Counted from the first letter of the stretch, positions 33,964-44,223 are shown. The stretch is DNA of 64,000 bases from Candidatus Phosphoribacter hodrii (GCA_016707175.1 JADJIB010000003.1:1-64000), one strand, 5' to 3'. The notes: generated by a model not told the origin, from the letters alone. Program-made: numbers and translations.

Positions 33964-35515
33964 TCAGCACGCCTCGCGGAGGTCGACGAGCTCGTCGGTG
34001 GTGATGCTCGAACTGGTGGTCGTCGACTTGGTCGGGCCAGTGGAGGTCTTGGTCGACTTGGTGGACGTCGACTTCGTGGGCCCGGTGGTGGTCTTGGTCG
34101 AGGTCGTCGGGCTGGCGCTCGCCGTCGCGGGCGCGGGGTGGAGTGCATCCTGAATCATCGTGCGGATCAACCTGAAATTCGGGTTGCCGGGGTTGATGTT
34201 TTGGGTCGTGAACGTCAGCGATCTGATGCTCGCGCCCTGGATCCGCCGGACCAACTCCATCCACGCGGGCAGATCGTCGGCGGCGATGTTGGTCGTGATG
34301 TTGTCCTTGGCGACCTGGGCCAGCGCGGGGTACTTCTGGAGCATCGAGACTGGGTTGACCTGGTCGAGGATCTTGCCGACGAGGCAGCGCTGGCGGCGCA
34401 TCCGGTTGTAGTCATCGCTGGCTAGTCGGGAGCGGGCGAACCACAACGCGTGATAGCCGTCGAGGTGTTGGGTTCCCGGTTGGATCCACGCGTCGACGCC
34501 GACAAGCTGACCCGCAGAGTTGAGGTGGCCGCCGATGGGGAGTTTCTCGTTGATCGTCACTGTGACGCCACCCATCGCGTCCACGAGCGACTCGAAACCA
34601 TCGAGGTTGATGACCGTCGTGTAGTGCAGGCGCAGGCCGGTGATCTCCTGGATGACGCCACGAACGGTCGTCAAACCGGGGTTGGGGTCACTGCCGAACA
34701 GCTTCTTGTTGGCTTCGGCGAGGGTCCAGACGCCGTTGAGCAGACAGTCCGGCGGGCCGCAGTTGTAGCCCTGGGGATAGATCTTGGAGAGCGGGTTTGT
34801 CTTGGGGAACGGGACGTTCTCAAGGTTGCGGGGCAGGCTGAACAGCAGGGTGTCGCCTGTCTGCGGGTTGATGCTCGCGACGATCATCGAGTCGGTGCGG
34901 GTCCCGATCCGGTCGTCGCCGGCATCCGAGCCAAGCAACAGCATGTTGACCTCGGCTCACCCCCTCCCACGGGTCGACCCCGGTGCCGGGCTGGGCGTTG
35001 GTCTCTTCCTCCTCTGGCGTCCCCTGCTGAACACCAAAGAGCGAGGCCACGACGTCTCGCTGGATGAGTGAGTAGTTCACGACAGTGCCCATCGGAACGA
35101 TGACCACCATGCACAACAGGGCGGTGAGCGCGCTCAGCCCGCCGCGTTGGCGACGGGTCATCGACGGGTCACGCGTGCCGAGGCTGGCGAGAATGATGGT
35201 GAAGACCCAGATGAGCCCGGCGACGAGCGCGAAGGCCGCCGCTGCGAGCAGAGCGTTGGGGTTCACCGCGACCGAGAGCGCGGCCTTAGTGGGCCCAAGC
35301 ATGACTACCCGAGCGATGACGGCCATCGCGAACAGAACGACCCCGATCACCACGAGGACACCCAGCCGCTTGTAGCGGGTCCTCAGCAGCCCCAGCCCGG
35401 GGAAGATGGTGGTGGCCAGGGTGAGCGTCGCGGATCGACGGGTGGCTCGTTCGGCGATCTCGCGGCGGCGAGAGCGCTCGCCACGGGGCGAGGCGTAGCC
35501 GTCCAGGTCGCTCAT
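33964..35515 (-). CDS. LytR-CpsA-Psr (LCP) family cell-wall ligase, one apparent frameshift
   Basis: Transfers wall polymers from a lipid carrier to peptidoglycan. The first 200 residues carry a charged start and four hydrophobic helices. The LCP domain begins MLLLGSDAGDDRIGTRTDSM and retains the Arg/Asp residues of the phosphate site (SLPRNLENVPFP, later ALWFARSRLASDDYNRMRRQ). The tail is a Thr/Ser/Lys low-complexity stretch of about 50 residues (TTSTKTTTGPTKSTSTKS), probably wall-spanning. One extra base near 34950 splits the helices from the LCP domain; removing one G restores a continuous frame reading WEGVSRVNMLLLGSD. AGGTGAG precedes the ATG. Confidence 0.85.
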
Positions 35516-35689
35516 CTCACCTCGTTCGGTCACGGACGCAGGGGGCGGGGTATGCCGCCGGGCTCGGTCCATTGTGCACTGTCACCCTGAGGGGCGGCGA
35601 CGGCGCCCCCGTCGGTCTCGTGACCCGCAGTTGGTCGACGCACCCTCGCCCCGGTAGCCTGTGACGGCTCCCGTCGCGTACGGAAGCAC

Positions 35690-35776
35690 GGAGGCGTCGC
35701 ATAGTGGCCTAGTGCGCCCGCCTGCTAAGTGGGTTGGGGGTAAAACCCCTCGCGGGTTCAAATCCCGCCGCCTCCG
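35690..35776 (+). tRNA. tRNA-Ser (anticodon GCT)
   Basis: 87-nt gene. Acceptor arm GGAGGCG/CGCCTCC with discriminator G, anticodon loop CTGCTAA giving GCT, a long variable arm with GGGGTAAAACCCC, and T-arm GGTTCAAATC. CCA is not encoded. The 35777-35928 spacer after it has a CGAGCCCTCAAGGGTTCGGGCTG-like stem (split at its centre) that may terminate it. Confidence 0.95.
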
Positions 35777-35928
35777 CCAGTGTGATGTTCGTCAGACCTC
35801 GGCCGCAGCCCGAGCCCTCAAGGGTTCGGGCTGCGGCTTTGTCGCGCTACGGGTGGCGGCCTGGCCCCGCTCGCATGAGGCTAGTGACGCTTGTATGCCG
35901 CTACAGCCTCATGCAAGTGCCACCAACC

Positions 35929-36402
35929 TCATCCAAGCGAGGACGCATCACCCGCCGGGATGCGGAAGATCCAGGCACGCATGGCGACGAACCGCACGAC
36001 TGTCGAGATCCCGGTGGCGGCGACGAGGGCCAGCAGCTTGATGGGAGTCCCTGCCGTCGGCCACCCGAGGTCGAGGAGCGCCAGCCCCCCGCTCGTCGCC
36101 CCCCAGGTGAGCAGGAAGACCACGAAACCCTGCGCGTGCTGGCGCCACGCCCGACCACCGGTCACGCGGAAGGTCCACCGCCGGTTGAGGGCCGTGTTGA
36201 CCACCGTCGCGACGACGAGCGCGGCGACGTTGGCGACTTGGCTCGGCCAGGCGAGGTGCAGCAGCGCGAACAGGCCCAGGTGTACGACCGTGCTCACCGC
36301 CCCGACCACCGCGAATCGGCCCAGTTGGCTCGCGAGCCCAATCTGCGCGTCTCCGGTTACGGCAGGCGGGGCCGCCACTGCCAGGGCGGGTTCGGTGGCC
36401 AT
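35929..36402 (-). CDS. GtrA family membrane protein
   Basis: A 157-residue protein with four hydrophobic helices and the GtrA signature: QLGRFAVVGAVSTVVHLGLF at the start and ALNRRWTFRVTGG between helices 2 and 3. Members move polyprenol-linked sugars across the membrane or help glycosyltransferases. The gene lies 18 bases after a GT39-like glycosyltransferase gene, which may use the lipid-linked sugar. The ATG is the first codon of the conserved part; a GTG nine bases upstream is possible. Confidence 0.88.
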   Translation of the reverse strand: MATEPALAVAAPPAVTGDAQIGLASQLGRFAVVGAVSTVVHLGLFALLHLAWPSQVANVAALVVATVVNTALNRRWTFRVTGGRAWRQHAQGFVVFLLTWGATSGGLALLDLGWPTAGTPIKLLALVAATGISTVVRFVAMRAWIFRIPAGDASSLG

Positions 36403-36419
36403 GGTGCGCACGCCGACCC

Positions 36420-38367
36420 TTAGGCCGTCCGGGTCGCGGCAGGCGTGCTGCCGACGCCCCCGGAGGCCGGTTGGGTGAGGTCGTAGAACGTCGAGCCGCC
36501 GATTGTCACCGCACGGAAGTTGGCCGACACCCACGAGGCGATCGACAAGGATTCGCGGCTGCCGCCGTTCTGCCGCCCGAACCCGCCCCCCGCCGCGAAG
36601 TAGTGGATCTGTTTCGCCGCCACATACTCCTGGAACTGCGCCAACGTCGGGCTCGGGTCCGACCCGTTGAAGCCGCCGATGGCCATGACCGGGAGTTGGG
36701 TGCCCAACTGCAGGCCCGCGGCGTTCTGTGAGCCGACGGCCGCTGCGACCCACGTGTAGGACGACGCGTCGGCCGACAGAGCCTGGACGACCGCGGCCGA
36801 GGGCGTCGAGGCGTTGAGCAGCCCACCGCCCGCACCGCCCCGGGAGGTGCCGCCGGGCGGCATACCCCCTGGTGCTCGTCCCGCACCGCCGGAGGTGGCG
36901 GGGCCGGCGAGGACGATCGAGCCGGTGTGGGGAGTGGCCACGGTCGCCACGCTGTATGCCGCGGGGCCGAGCAACCCGGCCGCGAGGGCCACTCCCAGCA
37001 CGGCGGGAACTGCCTTGGCGGGCAGTCGATCTGCGAGCAGGAAGCCCGCGGCGGCGGCAGGCCAAGCGCCAGGACGACGACACGAAGCCAGCCGTTCCAC
37101 GAGGTGACCCGCGAGAGCAGGACAAAGCTCCAGACGCCGGTGATCACCGTGACCGCAGCCAACGGCACCGAACCGATCCACCGGTCGCGGCGCTCCCACG
37201 CCTCGGCGCCGCCCATCGCCACAAGGGCCGCGATCGCTGGAGCTAGCGCGACGGTGTAGTAGGCGTGATAAATGCCGGCCATCAGCGAGAAGACGAGGGT
37301 GGTGATGACGAGCCACGAGCCCCAGACGAGGTATGCCGCGCGGCGAGCGTCGGTGCGCGGCATACGCGCGCGGTGGGCCAGCCCGACGAGCAGGAGGATG
37401 AGCGCCGCGGGAGCAGCCACGAGATCTGGCCGCCGTTCTCGGAGTTGAACATGCGGCCCAGGCCGATCTGGGTCAGGCGGGCCGAGGCGTTGCCGACCGA
37501 GCCGGTCTCCTCGCCGTTGATCCGACCGAGTCCGTTGTAGCCGAAGGTCAACTCGAGGAACGAATTGGTCTGGGAGCCACCGATATAGGGGCGCACGCTT
37601 GCGGGAAGGAGCTCGACGACCGCGACCCACCAGCCAGCTGACGCGACGATCGCGAGGCCCCCAATGACGGTGTGCCAGATCCGGCGCAGCAACGGAGGTC
37701 GGGCGGCGACGAGGTAGGCCAGGGCGAAGCCGGGGACGACGAGGAAGGCTTGGAGGGTCTTGGTGAGGAAGGCCAGGCCGATGAACACACCGACGAGGGC
37801 GAACCACCTCGGGGACGACTCCTCGATCGAACGGACCGTCGCCCACGCGGCTAGTGCCATGGCCAAGACGAGCAGCGCGTCGGGGTTGTTGAAGCGGAAC
37901 ATCAACACCGCAACCGGGGTGAGGGCGAGGATCCCCCCAGCGAGCAGCCCTGCGGCAGCGCCGAATTGGCGCTTCACGGTGGCGTAGACGACGCCGACAG
38001 TGGCGACCCCCATGAGCACTTCAGGCAGCAGAATCGCGAAGGAGCTGAGGCCGAAGATCCGCACCGACAGGGCCATGAACCACAGCGAGGCGGGCGGTTT
38101 GTCGACGGTGATCGCGTTGGCGGCGTCGGAACTGCCGAAGAAGAACGCCTTCCACGAGTCGGCTCCGGCCTGGGCTGCGGCGGAGTAGAACGCGTTCGCG
38201 TAACCGCTGGAGGTGAGGTTCCACAGATAGAAGACGGCGGTCGCCGCGAGGAGGCTGAGCAGGGCGGGGCGGACCCAGGACGGGTCACGTGAGGAGGTTG
38301 CCGCAGTGGCGGCGGTGGTCTGGTCGGGCCCGGTGGTCGAGGTGGGGGCCATGGCGAGCTCGGTCAT
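36420..38367 (-). CDS. ArnT/PMT-like GT39 glycosyltransferase, two apparent frameshifts
   Basis: A membrane glycosyltransferase of about 649 residues that uses a polyprenyl-phosphate sugar. The N-terminal catalytic loop has GYANAFYSAAAQAGADSWK and ITVDKPPASLW, with the acidic residue in the DKPP motif of this family. About ten helices follow. The soluble C-terminal domain has SIVLAGPATSGG, a Gly/Pro linker (GMPPGGTSRGGAGG), then PVMAIGGFNGSDPSPTLAQF. Two missing bases, near 37412 and near 37060, split it into three frames, each easily rejoined (WLLP/AALILLLVGL and LGL/AAAAGFLLA). It lies between a two-component system and gtrA on the same strand. Confidence 0.82.
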
Positions 38368-38439
38368 TCGACCACGGTGATCGTCGCCGCTATGGGCTAC
38401 CTGTGTGGCTGCCAGGACTGGTCCGTGAGGAGGAGGCCA

Positions 38440-38478
38440 CCGGTGGCACGCCTCGCGCGGGGGGAGGCGTGCCACCGG
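38440..38478. terminator. GC-rich hairpin after the sensor kinase gene
   Basis: A 15-bp perfect stem CCGGTGGCACGCCTC/GAGGCGTGCCACCGG with a nine-base loop, in the gap between the kinase and the glycosyltransferase. There is no T-run. It may reduce read-through from the two-component genes into the glycosyltransferase or stabilise the upstream mRNA. Confidence 0.6.
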
Positions 38479-38505
38479 ATGCGTCGGCCCGGATTGGTGA
38501 ATCGA

Positions 38506-40069
38506 TCAGGGGGTGACCCGACCGGCCCAACGCGGGGTCGAGGAGGCGTCGTCGGGCGCAGGCAGCACCACGGAGAAGACGGTGTCGCCCGGCGTGCTCG
38601 TCAACTGCACCGACCCGCCGTGGGCACTGGCAACAGCGGCCACGATCGACAAGCCCAAACCAGTGCTCCCGCCGGTGCGAGAGCGGGCCGAGTCGCCGCG
38701 AGCGAAGCGTTGGAAGACCTTGGCCTGCTGGGCCTCGGGAACCCCAGGCCCGTCGTCGTGTACTGACAACCGCACGGTGCCTGGCTCGCGGCTGATGCTC
38801 GTGAGCACCGTCGTGCCGGGCAGGGTGTGCACGCGGGCGTTGCCCAGGAGGTTGGCGACGATCTGATGCAGGCGGGCGCTGTCTCCGCGCACAAGCACCG
38901 GCTCGTCGGGCAGGTCCAGGCGCCACTGTGCTGCGGCGAGGCGGCGTGGGCGTCGCTGACGGCGTTGACGACGATCTCGGTGAGGTCGACGTCTTCCTGG
39001 TCGAGGGGCGGCCGGCGTCCAGCCGGGCCAGCAGGAGGAGGTCGTCGACGAGCGTCGACATCCGCTTGGCCTCGGACTCGACCCGGCTGATCGCATGGAC
39101 CACTCCCGCGGGGACGGGCTCGCGCTCCTTCCGGGTCAACTCGGCATACCCTCTGATGGAGGCGAGCGGGGTCCGTAGCTCATGCGAGGCGTCGGCGACG
39201 AACTGGCGCACCCGCTGCTCACTCTCGTGACGCGCGTTGAGGGCGGAGTCGACGTGGTCGAGCAACTCGTTGAGGGCGAGGCCGACCCGGCCGACCTCCG
39301 TGCGCGGGTCGGTGTCCTCCTCGGGGACCCGTTCGGCGAGCGCGACCTGCCCGGACGACAGGTGCAACTGCGAGACGCGGGTGGCGGTGTCGGCGACCCG
39401 GGTCAGCGGGCGCAGGTTTCGCGTGACCAGCCAGGCGCCGCCGATGCCGACGGCGAGCAGGCCGAGCACCGAGGCGAACAGCGCGGTCCGGAAGGCGTTG
39501 CCGACGGTGCCGACCTGGCGGTCCCGGGGGAGGCCGACGTAGACGACGGCGCCGCTGTTGCGGGCCGAGGTACCCGCGAGGACCCGGTATTCGCCGAGTT
39601 CGCCGCCGAGATCGATGTTCCGGGGCTGGTTGCCCAGCCCGGCCTCCTGCAGCAGCTGAATCTGGGCGACCGTGATGGCGTCGCGCTGGCGGGTGTAGGG
39701 GGTGCCGTTGGCGACGACCACGACGAAGCCCTCATCGCCGGGCCCGCGGCCGAGGTCCCCGTCGCCGTCCCGCAGGGAGGTCGACGACGCGGTCCCCTCC
39801 GAGCTGGGGCGGGATCTTGCTGAGTGAGGAACGCAGTTGATCGTCCAACTGGGCGGTGAGGGAACGGTCGAGGGAGAGCACCGATGCCGCGGCGATGACG
39901 AGGGTCATCACCGTGAAGAGCACCAACATCGAGGCGACGAGCTTGCTGCGCAGGGTCCAGGTCGACGGGTGCCACGAGCGGGCCGCGGTGGTCGGCGCGG
40001 GCGCGACGAACTCGGCAGGTGCGGCTGCTACGGCCGTCCCGGCGGCTGCTGCGGGGGTTGCTCAGCCAT
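38506..40069 (-). CDS. Sensor histidine kinase with four apparent frameshifts
   Basis: A two-component sensor of about 522 residues spread over several frames. A first membrane helix (LVASMLVLFTVMTLVIAAASV), an extracytoplasmic region, a second helix (ALFASVLGLLAVGIGGAWLV) and a HAMP segment lead to the phospho-acceptor H-box FVADASHELRTPLASIRGYA. The ATPase part follows with the N-box (LHQIVANLLGNARVH), DDGPGVP and GSTGLGLSIVAAVASAHGG. Frames break near 40055, 39775, 38998 and 38940 (three missing bases, one extra). All catalytic motifs are intact, which points to consensus errors, but a real pseudogene is possible. Its start overlaps the response-regulator stop as TGATG. Confidence 0.8.
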
Positions 40070-40806
40070 CAGCTCGCCGGCTTGAGGACGTAACCCACCC
40101 CACGCATGGTGTGGATCATCGGCTCGCGGCCGGCGTCGATCTTCTTGCGCAGGTAGGAGATGTAGAGCTCGACGACGTTGGCCTGGCCGCCGAAGTCGTA
40201 GTTCCAGACGCGGTCGAGGATCTGGGCCTTGGACAGCACCCGCTTGGGGTTGCGCATGAGGTAGCGCAGCAACTCGAATTCCGTTGCCGTCAGCTGAATC
40301 TGGGCTCCAGCGCGGGTGACCTCGTGGGAGTCCTCGTCGAGGGTGAGGTCGCCGACGACCAGGCGCGAGTCGTCCTCCTCGGTGGCCACCAGGACGGTCC
40401 GGCGCATGAGGGCGCGCAGTCGGGCGACGACCTCTTCGAGGCTGAACGGCTTGGTGACGTAGTCGTCGCCGCCCGCGGTGAGCCCGGCGATGCGGTCTTC
40501 GACGGCGTCGCGTGCGGTGAGGAAGAGCACCGGGAGGCGGTCGTTGTGCTCACGCATCCGGCGCAGCACCTCCAGGCCGTCCATGTCGGGAAGCATCATG
40601 TCCAGCGCGACCGCGTCGGGCTCGAACTCGCGCGCGGCTCGGACAGCCGCCATGCCGGTGCCGGCCGAGCGCACCTCCCAGCCCTCGTAGCGCAGGGCCA
40701 TCGACAGCAGCTCGGTGAGGTTGTGCTCGTCATCGACGACGAGCACTCGCGGCGGGGTGCCGTCGGGGCGCTCGAGCTTCTGCGGCTTGACGGGGTTCGT
40801 GGTCAT
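40069..40806 (-). CDS. OmpR family response regulator
   Basis: A 245-residue regulator with receiver and winged-helix domains. The acidic pocket is VVDDEHN, the phospho-acceptor Asp lies in AVALDMMLPDMDG, the Thr switch in LFLTARDA and the Lys in YVTKPF. The DNA-binding part has TATEFELLRYLMRNPKRVLSK and VELYISYLRKKID with the MIHTMRGVGYVLK end. It is intact, unlike its partner kinase. It resembles mycobacterial TrcR-type regulators. The glycosyltransferase and GtrA genes downstream on the same strand suggest control of envelope sugar modification. The ATG is preceded by GAGAGACTTCC. Confidence 0.92.
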   Translation of the reverse strand: MTTNPVKPQKLERPDGTPPRVLVVDDEHNLTELLSMALRYEGWEVRSAGTGMAAVRAAREFEPDAVALDMMLPDMDGLEVLRRMREHNDRLPVLFLTARDAVEDRIAGLTAGGDDYVTKPFSLEEVVARLRALMRRTVLVATEEDDSRLVVGDLTLDEDSHEVTRAGAQIQLTATEFELLRYLMRNPKRVLSKAQILDRVWNYDFGGQANVVELYISYLRKKIDAGREPMIHTMRGVGYVLKPAS

Positions 40807-40981
40807 GGTGGAAGTCTCTCCGCGGTGCGTGTCGGCCTCGTGTGTGTTTGCTGTGCGCTTCCTGTGAGCGATCATCGCACTCACGGCGCAGCGACAGGAG
40901 GCCAACAGCGTCGACACAGTGCAGCGTGGCAGCGTAGGCAGCCCGCAGCACCCCGGGGCCTTGATCGGCCCGACGTTGAGG

Positions 40982-41119
40982 TCAGCCGCGAGCGGCCAGC
41001 AGTCCCAACGGAATTGATAGCACGACGAGGGCACACAAGAGCCCGAGCACGATCGTCGTCCAGTCACGCATCCGCGCGGCCTGATTGGCTCCGCGGCGTC
41101 TCCCCACATATGCCGTCAT
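40982..41119 (-). CDS. Small single-helix membrane protein
   Basis: A 45-residue protein. A basic N-terminus (MTAYVGRRRGANQAARMRDW) precedes one hydrophobic helix (TTIVLGLLCALVVLSIPLGL) and a short LAARG end. The charge distribution suggests N-terminus in. GGGGGCTAGG lies upstream of the ATG as a possible ribosome-binding site. It lies 175 bases upstream of the response-regulator start on the same strand, so it could be co-transcribed with that two-component system. The family is unknown. The rest of the 40807-41282 stretch is spacer without another gene that I can support. Confidence 0.45.
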   Translation of the reverse strand: MTAYVGRRRGANQAARMRDWTTIVLGLLCALVVLSIPLGLLAARG

Positions 41120-41282
41120 GGCACCTAGCCCCCTTGACACTTTGCTTGATCCCCAGTTGTGCTGCCTGCCCCGCGACCCCCGCGGAACCGGCGTGGCCGA
41201 CCTGCGTCGGCGGCATACCCCGTGCGGGTTCCCTGCCCGCGGAGGAGATTCTACCGCCGTTGGCGCCCTTGGGACAGAGCCC

Positions 41283-42290
41283 TCAGACGGCGGGGCTGGA
41301 CGGCGTGCGCTGGCAGGCGATCCCGTGGCTGATCGGGCGATAACCGAGGAGGTCGTTGACGGCGATCATGTGGGTGTTGGACTCGGCGTTGCTCGTCGTC
41401 AGCATGCCGCAGGCCGGCTCAACCTCGCCCAACCAGCGCACCATGTCGGTCTTGAGGAGCACTCCGAGGCGGTGCCCGCGGTGGGCGTCCACAACGGTCG
41501 TGTCGTGTTGGTCGCCGAACGTCGGCCGTTCGGGATCGACGGTGACGACGGTGTGACCGGCGAACTCCCCGGTCTCGCGATGTCTGGCGATGACCCGATA
41601 GAGAGTCTCGCCGCGCACGGCGTGGCTTCGCTCGTAGGCGCGCACGCGCTCGGCATCGAAGACCTCGTCCTGCTGCTCGAGGTCGTCAGTGGGCGCGTCA
41701 TTGATCGCCGCGACGGCCTGCACGTAGCCGGCCATGAGGTCGTCCGGGAGGGCTCCGACGACGCGCAGGAGGTCGTAGTCCGCGGCATACGGGAGGGCCT
41801 GGGCGTATGCCGCCTCCGTCGCCCCCGCGGGAAGGTCGGCGAAGGTGACCCGCCGCGTGACGCTCCTGGAGCGCACCTCGAAACCGATCGCGTCGACGAA
41901 CCCGCGCGTGTGTGGCAGGTCGATCCCGAAGGTGCCCAGGACGGTGCGGCCGGCGTCGGTGGCGAGCCCGATGAGCTCGGTGTAGGTCCAGCGGCCGATG
42001 CCCTGGCGGCGGGCGTCGGGGTGGACTGCGGCGTAGATCCAGCCGCTGTCGAGGTTGTCCCGGCTGGGGAGTGCCATGGCGCCGACGGCGACGAGATCGC
42101 TCCCGCGGCGGATGAGGTAGAACGGCTCCGGGTCACCGTCATAGCCGAGCAGGTGCTCCTGGCGGATGCTGCGCGGGGTCGCGCCGTGGCGCCACGGCGC
42201 ATCGACCGCGTCGGTGGCGGCGAAGAGTGCCACGATCGCGTCGAGTTGTCGCTCGTCGTCCGGGTCGAGCAGCTGCAGGTCCAGGGTCAT
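41283..42290 (-). CDS. Double-domain GNAT N-acetyltransferase
   Basis: A 335-residue protein with two acetyltransferase folds. The first has the acetyl-CoA loop VHPDARRQGIGRWTYTEL (about residues 85-105). The second has VVDAHRGHRLGVLLKTDMV (about 265-285), the better-preserved R/Q-x-x-G-x-G/A-like site. Mycothiol synthase is also a tandem GNAT, but the motifs here fit the broader GNAT group common in actinobacteria. The substrate is unknown. An inverted pair GCGGCATAC...GTATGCCGC lies inside the gene (about 41783-41814) as in-frame codons. Confidence 0.85.
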   Translation of the reverse strand: MTLDLQLLDPDDERQLDAIVALFAATDAVDAPWRHGATPRSIRQEHLLGYDGDPEPFYLIRRGSDLVAVGAMALPSRDNLDSGWIYAAVHPDARRQGIGRWTYTELIGLATDAGRTVLGTFGIDLPHTRGFVDAIGFEVRSRSVTRRVTFADLPAGATEAAYAQALPYAADYDLLRVVGALPDDLMAGYVQAVAAINDAPTDDLEQQDEVFDAERVRAYERSHAVRGETLYRVIARHRETGEFAGHTVVTVDPERPTFGDQHDTTVVDAHRGHRLGVLLKTDMVRWLGEVEPACGMLTTSNAESNTHMIAVNDLLGYRPISHGIACQRTPSSPAV

Positions 42291-42363
42291 GCCTTCCAGG
42301 GTGACCCTCGGTCGCGGGCCGCGTCACCTGGTTTTCCGTCGTCGGTGGCTGCATCCGTACAGC

Positions 42364-42415
42364 CGGGTCGAGGTATGTGGCCATCGTCAGGCGATGGTGG
42401 AATACCTCGACCCGG
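42364..42415. repeat. Palindromic interspersed repeat, family B (third copy)
   Basis: Arms CCGGGTCGAGGTATGTGGCC and the complement-like GGTGGAATACCTCGACCCGG flank a CATCGTCAGGCGAT core. It lies between the CU044_5270-type gene and the GNAT gene. It shares the outer GGGTCGAGGTAT/ATACCTCGACCC arms with the copy at 1457-1505 almost exactly. Confidence 0.85.
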
Positions 42416-42448
42416 CGGGGATCAGGGGGTCAGGGTTTGGTGATGGGG

Positions 42449-43459
42449 TCAGGGTTTGGTGGTGGCGGTGTCGCAGGCGTTCTCGGCGTTGGCGACGACC
42501 GCGGCAGGCACCTCGGCGGTGAACTGCTGCTGGGAGTGGACCGCGGAGTATGCCGTGTCCGGCGCCGTCATCCCTTCTGCGACAAGGACACTCGTGCCCG
42601 GGTCGAAGGTGAGCGTCTGGGCCACCCCCGGCCGGTGGGCCTCGTCGCGGAAGACGACGACGAGCGCGGGTTGGCCGTTGCGGGTCACCGTCGAGGTGGT
42701 CACGCCGGGGATGCCAGCGAGGACATCGATCGCAGCAGCGCGCAACGCCGGGTCGGCGTAACCCAGGCGCAGCAGGTCACCGAGCGCGACGAACACCGCC
42801 TCGTCGGCCGAGTTCGAGCCCTGGGCCGAGGCCCGCACGGATGCTTCGAGGGCGCTCGCGGTGGTCGGCAGGCCCGCGACGCTGGACGGTGAGAACTGGC
42901 CCGAGGAGCAGAACCTCCAGTCCCGCGTCGTCGTCGCGCCCACGGCGGCCGCCGAGCTCATCGACTCGGTGTCGTGACGCCAGGTGATCCCGTCGGCGGA
43001 TGTCCAACTCTCCAGGACCCTGGTCTCGGTGCGCGCCGGATCGCCTGGCAGGTCACCGGCGGCTGCCTTGACGGGGTCGGGCGCGGACACCTGGAAGCCG
43101 GTCTGGGTCGAGGTCGTCACGAGATGCGCGAACTGTCCGGCCGGGATCGCCGTCGCGGTCTGGGCCCGCGCGGTCCGGGCGAGGGACTCCAGGGCGGAGG
43201 CGGACGGCATACCGGAAGTGACGACGCTGGCGCCAGCGAAGCCGACGGCGAGCAACACGCTGGCTGCGACGAGGCGGCGGGCCGGGAAGAGCCGACGGCG
43301 CGTCAGGGGGGTGACCGTGGCGGCGGCCGGGGCGTCGGAGGTGGCGGCGTGGACGCGGGCAAGCACGTTGGCGCGGCGGGCGGGGGACCAATCGCGGGCG
43401 AGGGTGTCTTCGTCGGGGCGGATGGTGGCGAGGCGGGTGAGGGAGTCGGTGGTCGTCAT
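42449..43459 (-). CDS. CU044_5270-type membrane protein (sigma-factor partner)
   Basis: A 336-residue protein. The N-terminus is cytoplasmic and Arg-rich (DWSPARRANVLARVHAAT), one transmembrane helix follows (RRLVAASVLLAVGFAGASVV, near residue 65), and the rest is extracytoplasmic. Late in the chain come GDLLRLGYADPALRAAAIDVL and VTSTVTRNGQPALVVVFRD (first part offset by two residues), typical of this actinobacterial family. It starts one base after the stop of an ECF sigma gene. The pair is widespread, and the membrane protein probably controls or senses for the sigma factor in the way that anti-sigma factors do, though no anti-sigma motif is visible. Confidence 0.8.
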   Translation of the reverse strand: MTTTDSLTRLATIRPDEDTLARDWSPARRANVLARVHAATSDAPAAATVTPLTRRRLFPARRLVAASVLLAVGFAGASVVTSGMPSASALESLARTARAQTATAIPAGQFAHLVTTSTQTGFQVSAPDPVKAAAGDLPGDPARTETRVLESWTSADGITWRHDTESMSSAAAVGATTTRDWRFCSSGQFSPSSVAGLPTTASALEASVRASAQGSNSADEAVFVALGDLLRLGYADPALRAAAIDVLAGIPGVTTSTVTRNGQPALVVVFRDEAHRPGVAQTLTFDPGTSVLVAEGMTAPDTAYSAVHSQQQFTAEVPAAVVANAENACDTATTKP

Positions 43460-43460
43460 G

Positions 43461-44074
43461 TCAGTGCTCCTGGGCGAGAGGGGTCGACGGGGTGAGTAGC
43501 AGGGGAGCGGCCCGGTGCGGGCGCTCGCCGAGGGCTCCGTTGAGCCGGGCGCGGGCGCGGGAGAGCCGCACGGTGAAGGCGCGCGTGGAGCAGCCGGCGA
43601 CGTCGGCGGCTTGGGCGGCGGTGAGGCCGTCCCAGGCGACGAGCAGGAGGGCTTCGCGCTCGGCCCGGCTACAGCGGGCCAGGCCTTCCAGGAGCGCCTC
43701 GCGTTCGTCGATCGAGGCTTCCGGAGAGGCGGAGTATGCCGGTGCGGCAAGGCTGCGCACGGCCTCCCACCAGACGTTGTCGGCTCTGACGGCCAACCGG
43801 CGGCGGCCGCGCAAGACGTTGCGGGCGACGACGATCAGCCAGGGGAGGGGGTCTGGCGGGACGGTGAGGCGTCGGCGCCAAGCGACGACGAACACCTCAG
43901 CGACGACGTCGTCGCAGTCGGCCGGCGGGACGTGGCGGCGGACGAGGCGAAGACGCGCGGGGCGCAGGTGCGGTAGAGCGACTCGAACGCCGCGTCGGCG
44001 CTGGCGGCGGTTGCGGCGGGGGCGGGCGGCATACCTGCGTCTGCGTCGCCGGTGGTGGGCGGTGGTGGGTTCAC
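43461..44074 (-). CDS. ECF sigma factor, one apparent frameshift
   Basis: A sigma-70 family protein of about 204 residues. Region 2 begins AFESLYRTCAPRVF and continues, after a missing base near 43945, as VRRHVPPADCDDVVAEVFVVAWRRR, with the D/E-rich core helix. Region 4 reads CSRAEREALLLVAWDGLTAA, then QAADVAGCSTRAFTVRLSRARARL, the usual helix-turn-helix. The GTG at 44074 gives a Pro-rich leader; an ATG 14 codons in (a GTATGCC site) is also possible. Its stop lies next to the start of the CU044_5270-type partner. The target genes are unknown. Confidence 0.82.
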
Positions 44075-44162
44075 ACCTAGGAATGTCCGCTCGGGGCCGG
44101 ATGTCACACGGCCGTTTCGGTCCCCCGCTGCGTGGCGCACGGAACGAGCGTCGCACAACGAA

Positions 44163-44194
44163 CGAGGGCCCCGGCACGAATGCCGGGGCCCTCG
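44163..44194. terminator. Strong hairpin between pckG and the sigma gene promoter
   Basis: A perfect 14-bp stem CGAGGGCCCCGGCA/TGCCGGGGCCCTCG with a CGAA tetraloop, 30 bases beyond the pckG stop. It is the likely pckG terminator, GC-only with no T-run. The GCCCCGGC...GCCGGGGC core resembles the terminator at 24857. Confidence 0.75.
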
Positions 44195-44223
44195 TCAGGG
44201 TTGATGCTGATCACGCAGGCCGA

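Noticed and set aside
33964..34150. Thr/Ser-rich tail of the LCP protein as another lanthionine substrate
   Set aside because: It has many Thr and Ser but almost no Cys, is on an exported wall protein and is far from the lanthionine genes. It is an ordinary low-complexity wall linker.
38506..40069. Programmed ribosomal frameshifting in the sensor kinase
   Set aside because: Four separate breaks of mixed sign, without slippery heptamers followed by structures, cannot be a programmed event. Consensus error or decay is far simpler.
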